DNA of 7,796 nt, taken from NCBI GenBank assembly GCA_011041825.1, contig DRAO01000253.1, positions 1 to 7,796 of the forward strand. Reading direction: 5' to 3'. This document shows, in pieces, positions 1-5,203 of this stretch. A model generated the notes under the pieces. The model was not told where the DNA came from and did not search any database. It saw nothing but the letters and a program-made list of their open reading frames with translations. A program made the position numbers and the translations under genes. This stretch comes from Chloroflexota bacterium. GTDB taxonomy: Bacteria > Chloroflexota > Anaerolineae > SpSt-600. Position 1 is the stretch's first letter. Each line of letters opens with the position of its first letter.

Positions 1-132
1 GCCGCATTGGAGGCACGGGTGGCGGCGTTGGAGCAGGGCAGGGGGCATCCAACCCAGGCGGGTCTTTTGCCCGGTGTGGGATTGCTCCTGGTTGGGTTGG
101 GCATAGTCTGGGTGATGCGGCGATATATCTAA
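1..132 (+). CDS. 3' end of a membrane-anchored protein of unknown function (partial)
   Basis: Frame 1 is open from the first base to a TAA at 130-132, giving the last 43 residues of a protein that begins outside the window. The visible part starts with an Ala/Leu/Glu/Arg heptad-like stretch (AALEARVAALEQ), which suggests the end of a coiled coil. A short Gly/Pro-containing linker follows, then a hydrophobic helix (about residues 22-39, LLPGVGLLLVGLGIVWVM) and a basic tail RRYI. This arrangement fits a C-terminal membrane anchor with its positive end in the cytoplasm. No family can be named from so little sequence. The reading frame is supported by the clean hydrophobic segment and by the inverted repeat that begins 11 nt after the stop. 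Confidence 0.6.
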   Translation, partial: AALEARVAALEQGRGHPTQAGLLPGVGLLLVGLGIVWVMRRYI

Positions 133-142
133 TATGAGCGAG

Positions 143-187
143 GGTATTTTCTCACACGGGAGCGAAGCTCCCGTGTGAGAAAATACC
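143..187. terminator. Perfect 21-bp inverted repeat between convergent genes; candidate bidirectional terminator
   Basis: Bases 143-163 and 167-187 are perfect reverse complements around the 3-nt loop GAA. The apex reads GCGAAGC, known from DNA hairpin studies as an exceptionally stable mini-hairpin. It lies between the stop of the plus-strand gene (132) and the stop of the minus-strand JAMM gene (201), where a shared terminator is expected. It is not a textbook intrinsic terminator: the T-rich tract is in the 5' arm and the A-rich tract in the 3' arm on both strands, so no U-run follows the stem. The structure is certain; the terminator role is inferred from position. Confidence 0.6.
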
Positions 188-200
188 ACCTGCAACTTCT

Positions 201-629
201 TCACTCCTCCAGGGAAAGTATCTGCACTTCCACCTCTTCCGCTTTGCCTTCTTCGAGGCGAAATGCCCTTAGGGCGGGCTGGTTGCCTTCGGCAAGGGAA
301 ATGATGAGGTACAGGGCCTCAGGGTAGAAGGCCAGCTCCAAGTCGGTGGGCGAAGGATAGGCAGGGGAAGCAGGGTGGGAATGATAGATGCCCACAATTT
401 CCCAGCCTCGCTCCTCAATCTCCATCATCGCCCGGTACTGAGCTTCGGGGTCGGCCCGGTAACGGGCAGGACTGCGTTCGACGTTGGGGAGAGGGTAGAC
501 CTTCTTTACCCTCTCCCCACGTCCTCCCAGGAGGCCACAGGCCTCATTGGGGGCCTCGGCACGGGCGTGGTTCAGGATTTCCTCCACCTGTTCCGGCGTC
601 AGGATTAACCGCTTGAGCACAGTATCCAT
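201..629 (-). CDS. JAMM/MPN+ domain zinc metalloprotease (Mov34/MPN/PAD-1 family)
   Basis: The product is a 142-residue single-domain protein with the complete JAMM motif. Glu29 lies in NEACGLLGG, His83 and His85 in IYHSHP, Ser93 in YPSPTD, and Asp96 closes it (HxH-x7-S-x2-D). These residues bind the catalytic zinc and activate water for peptide or isopeptide hydrolysis. Small bacterial members of this size include Mec, which cleaves cysteine from the sulfur-carrier protein CysO in Mycobacterium; others process ubiquitin-like sulfur carriers. The protein has no signal peptide and is probably cytoplasmic. No ThiS/MoaD-like carrier or E1-like ThiF gene is visible, so the substrate cannot be assigned. 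The ATG at 629 is preceded by a weak GGGTGGA-like site. Upstream on the same strand are two hairpins and then the copA remnant, so it probably has its own promoter in 630-670. Confidence 0.85.
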   Translation of the reverse strand: MDTVLKRLILTPEQVEEILNHARAEAPNEACGLLGGRGERVKKVYPLPNVERSPARYRADPEAQYRAMMEIEERGWEIVGIYHSHPASPAYPSPTDLELAFYPEALYLIISLAEGNQPALRAFRLEEGKAEEVEVQILSLEE

Positions 630-671
630 TCCGAGAAATCCACCCGCAAAGGTTGTCTAGCTTAAGGAGAG

Positions 672-712
672 TTATTTCTTCGACGGGGGCTTCGTCGCCG
701 TCGAAGAAATAA
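672..712. terminator. 15-bp inverted repeat with 11-nt loop; candidate terminator downstream of the copA remnant
   Basis: Bases 672-686 and 698-712 pair perfectly (15 bp, arm TTATTTCTTCGACGG) around 11 unpaired bases. As with the hairpin at 143-187, the T-rich tract is in the 5' arm and the A-rich tract in the 3' arm, so no U-run follows. It lies between the 3' end of the minus-strand ATPase remnant and the start of the JAMM gene. It could end read-through from upstream, or be a copy of a dispersed palindromic element. Its right arm and part of the loop (690-709) recur at 1427-1446 with one mismatch. Confidence 0.5.
690..709 (+). repeat. 20-nt direct repeat, copy 1
   Basis: CTTCGTCGCCGTCGAAGAAA at this site matches bases 1427-1446 at 19 of 20 positions (C versus T at the seventh base), in the same orientation. 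Copy 1 is intergenic and forms the right half of the hairpin at 672-712. Together the copies bracket the copA remnant. Length and identity make chance unlikely in a window this size, but only two copies are visible here. Confidence 0.6.
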
Positions 713-747
713 TCCCCTTTTGTGCAATTTCGTAAACAAGAGCGTTT

Positions 748-784
748 TTGTTTTCAATGACGGCTTTGCCGCCATCGGAAACAA
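748..784. terminator. Imperfect 17-bp inverted repeat just after the copA remnant; candidate terminator
   Basis: Bases 748-764 pair with 768-784 around a TTT loop: 14 canonical pairs, one G-T and two mismatches. The lower stem is T-rich on the 5' side and A-rich on the 3' side, and the top is GC-rich (CGGC/GCCG). It starts 4 nt beyond the TCA complement of the remnant's stop codon, the normal place for a terminator of that transcript. A U-run after the stem is absent on both strands. The imperfect pairing suggests an older, eroded member of the same structural type as the hairpins at 143-187 and 672-712. Confidence 0.45.
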
Positions 785-787
785 ACC

Positions 788-1411
788 TCAGGCTCCTATC
801 GCCCTCCGCAAGTAAGAGGGCCGGATGTCTACCTTGCGCAACCGATTGGCATTGGTAACTACGGTGACCGAACTGGTCGCCATAGCGATTTCCGCCAGCA
901 CCGGGTGCATCCAGCCTACCACGGCCGTCGGGATCATAACTAAATTGTAGAAGAAGGCCCAGAACAGGTTCTGCTTGATCTTACGGAAGGTGGCCCAGGA
1001 GAGCTTCACCGCCTCCACCACCCCGGTGAGTTCTCCCCGCACCAGAGTCACATCGCTGGCTTCGATGGCGATGTCGGTGCCAGTACCGATGGCGATGCCC
1101 ACGTTGGCCTGGGTCAGGGCCGGGGCATCGTTGATGCCGTCGCCCACGAAGGCCACCAGGCCGAACCGCTGCCCACCATCAGGGCCGTAGGGGTGGCCAG
1201 GCCCAGGGCACAAGGACAGGCGATGACCAGCACCGCTACCATAGAGATTATAGCCAGAGTAGGGTTGTATTCGATGGTGGCCCGCTCTGTGGCCCAGGTT
1301 GACGTTGACAGAGAGAACCTTGGGGAGTTCCCTCAGGGCTTTCTCGATGTGGGAAGCGCAGCTGGCGCAGGTCATACCACGGATGGGCAGGATGATGGTC
1401 TTATGCCCCAT
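788..1411 (-). pseudogene. copA: Internally deleted, frameshifted copper-translocating P1B-type ATPase (CopA-like remnant)
   Basis: The frame reads 207 codons against the usual 700-850 for Cu+ ATPases. Residues 1-39 are a heavy-metal-associated domain start with the metal-binding GMTCASC motif (Cys15, Cys18). An extra G in the run at 1293-1295 then shifts the frame. Read one frame over, the DNA continues as [11 protein letters not shown] and jumps straight to the TM6 segment [20 protein letters not shown] with the CPC metal site. That junction, near 1245-1265, has lost the preceding helices and the actuator domain. A second junction near 1160-1175 skips the DKTGT phosphorylation loop and nucleotide domain and restores the frame. 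It then reads [12 protein letters not shown] (residues 87-97), the [17 protein letters not shown] region and the last two helices with the Y155-N156 and M177-xx-S180-S181 copper-site residues. It cannot pump ions. It keeps a strong ribosome binding site 6 nt after the peptidase gene. A misassembled copA is the main alternative. Confidence 0.85.
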
Positions 1412-1417
1412 AGTTTT

Positions 1418-2590
1418 TTACCTCCTCTTCGTTGCCGTCGAAGAAACGCCCCTCTTGCTATTACGGGCTTTAAGGGCAGGCTTGAAGGATGGGTTGTACT
1501 TAAGGGCAAGGCGAAATTCTGCTTCGGCTTCATCCTCACGCCCTAAGGCCCGATAAGCCATCCCCCGGTAGAAGTGAAGTTCCTCTAAATTCGGTGCTTT
1601 CCGAAGCACGCTCTCCGAGAGGCGCAGCACTTCCTCGTAGTGTCCGGTGGCCAGGTAAGCTTCAAAGGGACCAAACTGGTACCAGAGCATCCGCCAGGGC
1701 AATCCGATGGAAATTGCCTTCTCGAAAGCGGCTACGGCCTCCTCAGGCTCCTCCAGACCCAGGTAAGAGTTACCCATATTGAACCAGGCAAATGCATCAT
1801 CGGGTGAACGTTCCACCTCTTTGCGGGCTCTTTCCAATGCTCGGGCATACATAAGCCTTTCATCCCAGTCTTCCCCCAGCACGCTCTTCAACAGGGCTTC
1901 ATCCTCGGGACGGTAGATGACCAGATATTTGCGGTTGAACACCCGCCAGAGGGCATCAAGCTCTCCATAAGGCACCCATACCTTTGGTCCATTGTAGGAG
2001 TCATTGGCTATAAACGCCTTTCGGGAATCATCGTAACCCCTCAGTACCCGATAATGGCCCATCTCATCGTTAGGATGAGGTATGAACCATTGCTCCACCA
2101 CTACCGGGAAACCATTGGACAGAAGTCGCTTCATTCCGGTTATGGTGCCGTTGACCCGGACCACTGCTCCCAAGCCCAGGCTCCGGGCAAAGCTTGCCAT
2201 CTCCTCAGGGCTTACATTCTTGTCCTCAGGGTCAGGCTTGAGGATGGGGGCCAGGTAGTATTGGTCAAACTGATAGCCGTAATAACTGAGGGCCATCCCC
2301 AAGGTGGCAGGGCCACAGTTGTTCCACCGTTGATATTCGTGGGACATCGGGCTGAGGAGGACCGAAGGCTTCAACGGCGTTGGCGCAGGTGTAGGAGTAG
2401 GCACAGGGGTGAAGGTAGGTGTTGGCGAAGGTGTGGGTGTGGAAGTAGCGGTAGGCCGAGGTGTGGCTGTTGGGGAAGGGGTAAACGTGGGGCTTGGGCT
2501 GGGTTTTGAATTTGCAGGGAGCGGCCTTGCCTCCATACACCCGGTTAGAAATATAAACAAAACGAAGCCCAAATAGTACCTTTTTCCCAA
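1418..2590 (-). CDS. Lipoprotein with C39-like cysteine peptidase domain and TPR repeats
   Basis: The 390-residue product is a probable extracytoplasmic, lipid-anchored protease. Residues 1-18 are a signal peptide ending in lipobox LTGC (Cys18). Residues 30-73 are a Thr/Ser/Pro linker that would hold the enzyme off the membrane. Residues 75-228 match the Peptidase_C39_2 type: Gln87 and Cys92 in QRWNNCGPATLGMAL, His179 in MGHYRVLRGYDD and Asp197 in IANDSYNG form a complete papain-like active site. Three TPR-like repeats follow (about 266-298, 300-333, 335-369), probably for protein binding. Family members near exporters remove leader peptides, but no such exporter is adjacent, so the substrate is unknown. 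The start is TTG: no ATG or GTG lies upstream before an in-frame TAA two codons away, and only this start gives the signal peptide. AAAGG lies about 10 nt upstream. The ATPase remnant follows after 6 nt. Confidence 0.85.
   Translation of the reverse strand: MGKRYYLGFVLFIFLTGCMEARPLPANSKPSPSPTFTPSPTATPRPTATSTPTPSPTPTFTPVPTPTPAPTPLKPSVLLSPMSHEYQRWNNCGPATLGMALSYYGYQFDQYYLAPILKPDPEDKNVSPEEMASFARSLGLGAVVRVNGTITGMKRLLSNGFPVVVEQWFIPHPNDEMGHYRVLRGYDDSRKAFIANDSYNGPKVWVPYGELDALWRVFNRKYLVIYRPEDEALLKSVLGEDWDERLMYARALERARKEVERSPDDAFAWFNMGNSYLGLEEPEEAVAAFEKAISIGLPWRMLWYQFGPFEAYLATGHYEEVLRLSESVLRKAPNLEELHFYRGMAYRALGREDEAEAEFRLALKYNPSFKPALKARNSKRGVSSTATKRR
1420..1426 (-). promoter_or_regulatory. Shine-Dalgarno site of the copA remnant
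   Basis: On the minus strand these bases read AGGAGGT, close to a perfect anti-16S match, and lie 8 nt before the ATG at 1411. The site overlaps the TAA stop (1420-1418) of the upstream peptidase gene, which suggests translational coupling. Its preservation means the remnant would still be translated if transcribed. Confidence 0.75.
1427..1446 (+). repeat. 20-nt direct repeat, copy 2, inside the 3' end of the peptidase gene
   Basis: This is the second copy of the 20-mer at 690-709 (19/20 identical). Here it is coding: on the minus strand it encodes part of the C-terminal tail VSSTATK of the lipoprotein. It can still form a small hairpin (CTTCG paired with CGAAG around 7 nt) immediately before the Shine-Dalgarno site of the copA remnant. 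Confidence 0.6.
2372..2503 (-). repeat. Low-complexity Thr-Pro/Ser-Pro linker coding region
   Basis: Residues 30-73 of the peptidase lipoprotein are almost entirely Pro, Thr, Ser and Ala in alternating x-Pro units. The DNA is a degenerate short tandem repeat, with GGTGT/GGTAG-like units on the plus strand, and so prone to length change by slippage. It acts as a flexible extended spacer after the lipid anchor. Confidence 0.8.
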
Positions 2591-2619
2591 TTGATTTTAA
2601 CCTTTACCAGTGGTATAAT
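2591..2619 (+). promoter_or_regulatory. Sigma70-type promoter with extended -10 for the ABC transporter operon
   Basis: TTGATT (2591-2596) as -35 and TATAAT (2614-2619, perfect consensus) as -10 are separated by exactly 17 nt, with TGG just before the -10 giving an extended TGn element. Transcription should start near 2626, leaving a leader of about 134 nt before the ATG at 2760. The -35 box directly adjoins the TTG start codon (2590-2588) of the divergent peptidase gene, so polymerase bound here would cover that gene's ribosome binding region. Confidence 0.75.
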
Positions 2620-2759
2620 TCTTGAGTGTGGTGGTAGAAGTTAGGGATTTCCTCCATTTTATGCCCGGCTTCCGGAGGGCAGGTTTTGTGCGAGCTTTGC
2701 AAAGCGCTGTAAGGAAGACTGAACCTTCCACGACTACGTTATATCATAGTGGGTGAGCT
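2620..2759 (+). promoter_or_regulatory. Leader of the ABC operon with several inverted repeats
   Basis: Three candidate structures lie between the predicted start point and the ATG. TGCCC (2662-2666) can pair with GGGCA (2677-2681) over a smaller inner stem, followed shortly by TTTT. GCTTTGCAAAGC (2694-2705) is a perfect 12-bp palindrome that could be a protein-binding site. GGAAG (2713-2717) can pair with CTTCC (2725-2729). CCTCC (2651-2655) could instead pair with GGAGG (2674-2678), which excludes the first stem. I recognise no known riboswitch. A promoter for the minus-strand peptidase gene must also lie here, but no good -35/-10 pair was found on that strand. Confidence 0.4.
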
Positions 2760-3749
2760 ATGTCAACAGAGGGCTTTTCCACATTGGGGGAAACACAAAG
2801 GGAAACCCCTCATCCTGCAGCCTCCTCTACTATTGTGGAAACCGAAGCCTTGAGCAAGCGATTTGATTCCGTAGTAGCCGTTGATGAAATCACCTTTACG
2901 GTGAGAGAGGGGGAGATCCTGGCTCTGCTGGGGCCTAACGGAGCGGGTAAGACGACCACTGTCAGGATGCTGGCTTCGGTGCTGATGCCGTCAGGGGGTA
3001 GGGCTAGGGTAGCAGGCTATGATGTGGTGCGGGATGCCAGGGAAGTCCGGCGCTCGGTAGGGCTTTTGACCGAGTTTCCGGGGCTTTACCTGAGGATGAA
3101 TGCCTGGGAATATCTGGAATTCTTCGGAAAGCTTTACCGTATCCCTTCTAGGAAACTGGCGGAACGGAAAGAGCAGTTACTGCGGAGGTTTGGCCTCTGG
3201 GAATTCCGCTATCAACGCCTGGGAGAGTATTCCAAGGGGATGCGGCAGAAGCTGGCCCTGGTACGGGCTATGCTCCATAACCCTCCCGTGCTCTTCTTGG
3301 ATGAGCCCACATCAGCTATGGACCCCCAGAGCGCTAAGATAGTGCGGGAGGCTATCGCTAACCTGCGCCGGGATAGACACACGGCCATAATTTGCACCCA
3401 TAACCTCTATGAAGCTGAGAGCCTCTCCGACCGGATTGCCATCATCAACCACGGCAAAATCGTGGCTATAGGGACGTTGGGTGAACTAAAGCGCCGCTTC
3501 CTGGGGCCGCCGGTGCAGGAGCTGAGGTTGGCCCGGCCCTTTGATGGGATTGCTGAAATAGTGGGCCGGTACGCCAGAGTGTTGGAAGCAGGTGATAAGT
3601 GGGTGCAATACCGGGCTGCGAAGCCTGAGGAGATTAACCCCCGGTTGATTAAAGCCCTTACGGAAATGGGAGCGGAAGTTTTGTCCCTGCGGGAGATACC
3701 GCAAACTTTGGAGGAAGTTTACCTCAAGGTTGTAGGAGAGGAGTTATGA
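2760..3749 (+). CDS. ABC transporter ATP-binding protein (ABC-2/NatA-like exporter class)
   Basis: The 329-residue cytoplasmic ATPase should energise the permease encoded next. Visible motifs are Walker A GPNGAGKTT (58-66, Lys64), a Q-loop region in the form LLTEFPGLY (102-110) as in many ABC-2 ATPases, signature YSKGMRQKLALVRA (157-170, replacing LSGGQ), Walker B VLFLDEP (177-183, Asp181 and Glu182) and the switch His214 in CTHNLYEAE. All are intact, so it should be active. Residues 1-25 are an unconserved extension before the core, and about 85 residues follow the core as in NatA/CcmA-type exporters. The substrate cannot be read from the sequence. The ATG at 2760 follows GGGTGAG at short spacing, and its stop overlaps the next start by 4 nt (ATGA), so the pair is translationally coupled. 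Confidence 0.93.
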   Translation: MSTEGFSTLGETQRETPHPAASSTIVETEALSKRFDSVVAVDEITFTVREGEILALLGPNGAGKTTTVRMLASVLMPSGGRARVAGYDVVRDAREVRRSVGLLTEFPGLYLRMNAWEYLEFFGKLYRIPSRKLAERKEQLLRRFGLWEFRYQRLGEYSKGMRQKLALVRAMLHNPPVLFLDEPTSAMDPQSAKIVREAIANLRRDRHTAIICTHNLYEAESLSDRIAIINHGKIVAIGTLGELKRRFLGPPVQELRLARPFDGIAEIVGRYARVLEAGDKWVQYRAAKPEEINPRLIKALTEMGAEVLSLREIPQTLEEVYLKVVGEEL

Positions 3750-5203
3750 ATTTCCTGGGGCTGGGGAAAGAGTCGTTCCCCCTCATACTGACCCTTGCCA
3801 GGAGGGAATTGAAAGACGCTTTGCGTGATTGGCGGATTGTGACCCCCATTGCCATCCTGACCATTTTCTTCCCCTGGTTGATGGACATAGCGGCTCAGTT
3901 AGCTAGGGATTTTGTGGCCCGGTACGGAGCTTATATCATCGCCGAAAGGATGTACCCTTTCCTGCTGATGGTGGTAGGCTTCTTCCCCATCACCTTTTCC
4001 CTGGTGATAGCGCTGGAATCATTTGTAGGAGAGAAGGAACGGCAGAGTCTGGAGCCATTGCTGGCCTCTCCCCTGTCCGACGTTGAGCTCTATCTGGGCA
4101 AGTTCCTGGCCTCCCTCCTCCTCCCGCTGATAGCCAGCTTTTGCGAGATAGCCATCTACGTCATTGGGCTTTTCCTCTCCACCGGCTATTCCCCCCCTCC
4201 TCTCCTTCTGCTTCAGGTCGTAATCCTCACCTTCTGCGAGGCCCTGGTTATGGTAGCGGGAGCGGTGGTAATATCAAGCACTGCCACAAGCGTAAGGGCA
4301 GCTAACCTGCTGGCTAGTTTCATCATAGTCCCTATGGCCTTGGTGGTGCAAGGTGTAAGCATCATAATGTTCTGGGCTCATTACAGCGTGCTGTGGTATG
4401 TAGTGGCAGCATTAGTTATGGTAGCAGTGCTTCTTATGCGGATGGGATTGGCCCTCTTTAACCGGGAACACCTCCTGACACGGCAGGTAGAGAGGTTCAA
4501 CCTGAGTGGGCCTTTGAAGCGCCTTTATGAACTCTTCGTACATCGGCCTGGAGTGGAAGGAAAACCGTTCTCGTTATCCCGGGTTTACCGCTACGACTTA
4601 ATGCTTATCTTCAGGGACATAAAGCTTGCCCTCCTCCTCACTTGCTTAATAGCCATAGGAGGACTGCTCCTAGGGGTGATTTATGCTTTCCGTTACCCGC
4701 TCCCCCCTCAGTTCCTCAGATACTTTAACCCTGATACGAAATTGGAGAGGATGCGGGAGCTGAACCTAGGCATCTTGCCTCCCTTGCAGACCAAGGCTAT
4801 CTTCCTGCACAACTTCCGGAGCCTCACCCTCTCTTCCCTGCTTTCACTTATAACCCTGGGGTTGATGCCTGCGATGGTAATCATCCTGAACCTGGGGATG
4901 GTGGGCTTCTTCCTCGGGGAAGTGGCCATTATGGGGCAGAACCCTTGGATTTTCCTGATGGCTTTTGTCCTCCCGCACGGGATTTTCGAGGTGCCAGCAG
5001 CTGTCATCACGGCAGCCACAGCCTTGCGTATCGGGGCAATTCCTGTATCTCCTGAGGCCGGACGTGACTTGAGGGACAGACTCCTTCTCTCTCTGGCTGA
5101 TTGGCTGAAAGTGCTCTTGTTCGTGGCCCTCCCTCTCCTGTTGATAGCAGCTTTTATAGAGGCTAACCTTACCCCTTTGGTGGCAGGTCGGTTCTATGGC
5201 TAA
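3746..5203 (+). CDS. ABC-2 type permease fused to a C-terminal SpoIIM-like membrane domain
   Basis: The 485-residue polytopic membrane protein is the partner of the preceding ATPase. Residues 1-240 are an ABC-2 permease half: a cytoplasmic N-terminus with ARRELKDALRDWR, a first helix, then FVGEKERQSLEPLLASPL (93-110) with SDVELYLGKF, the loop typical of NatB-like permeases, and several helices to about 232. After a soluble linker (about 235-285), residues 285-480 form a second helical block with features of the SpoIIM/DUF95 family: LHNFRSLTLSSLLSLITLG (354-372), NLGMVGFFLGE (382-392), LPHGIFEVPAAVI (409-421) and AAFIEANLTP (468-477). SpoIIM is normally a separate protein of about 200 residues, needed for septal peptidoglycan remodelling in Bacillus sporulation, but homologues occur widely in non-sporulating lineages. 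The ATG is preceded by AGGAG with 7-nt spacing. The ABC-2 call is firm; the SpoIIM call rests on motif recall. Confidence 0.85.
   Translation: MNFLGLGKESFPLILTLARRELKDALRDWRIVTPIAILTIFFPWLMDIAAQLARDFVARYGAYIIAERMYPFLLMVVGFFPITFSLVIALESFVGEKERQSLEPLLASPLSDVELYLGKFLASLLLPLIASFCEIAIYVIGLFLSTGYSPPPLLLLQVVILTFCEALVMVAGAVVISSTATSVRAANLLASFIIVPMALVVQGVSIIMFWAHYSVLWYVVAALVMVAVLLMRMGLALFNREHLLTRQVERFNLSGPLKRLYELFVHRPGVEGKPFSLSRVYRYDLMLIFRDIKLALLLTCLIAIGGLLLGVIYAFRYPLPPQFLRYFNPDTKLERMRELNLGILPPLQTKAIFLHNFRSLTLSSLLSLITLGLMPAMVIILNLGMVGFFLGEVAIMGQNPWIFLMAFVLPHGIFEVPAAVITAATALRIGAIPVSPEAGRDLRDRLLLSLADWLKVLLFVALPLLLIAAFIEANLTPLVAGRFYG
4598..5185 (+). other. SpoIIM/DUF95-like domain within the ABC-2 permease gene
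   Basis: This segment encodes about residues 285-480 of the permease. The diagnostic features are the Asn-rich start after helix 1, an internal Gly-rich helix pair, the PHG-x2-E motif (Pro410, His411, Gly412, Glu415) and the late FIEA motif (Phe470-Ile-Glu-Ala). The reading frame is continuous through the linker, with no stop or internal ribosome binding site that would indicate two separate genes. Confidence 0.65.

Noticed and set aside
143..187. Insertion sequence end or attachment site
   Set aside because: It is a single perfect hairpin at a convergent gene boundary, with no transposase, integrase or target duplication in view.
788..1411. Functional P-type ATPase or small heavy-metal ATPase subunit
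   Set aside because: The frame lacks DKTGT, the nucleotide domain, the actuator domain and most membrane helices, and the CPC segment is out of frame, so transport is not possible.
1193..1556. Plus-strand open frames opposite the copA remnant and the peptidase 3' end
   Set aside because: They lie antisense to recognisable protein motifs, show no domain, signal peptide or ribosome binding site, and are explained as shadows of GC-rich coding DNA.
2372..2503. CRISPR or tandem-repeat array
   Set aside because: The repetition is codon-scale x-Pro coding sequence in frame with a lipoprotein, with no repeat-spacer structure.
2054..2509. 151-codon plus-strand frame opposite the peptidase lipoprotein
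   Set aside because: Its Arg/Gly/Cys-rich end is the complement of the Thr-Pro linker repeat, and the opposite strand has a full catalytic motif set and lipobox.
2735..2752. Second plus-strand promoter with a TTATATCAT-like -10 close to the ABC gene
   Set aside because: No acceptable -35 element lies 16-18 nt upstream, and a start there would leave almost no leader. The promoter at 2591-2619 is far better.
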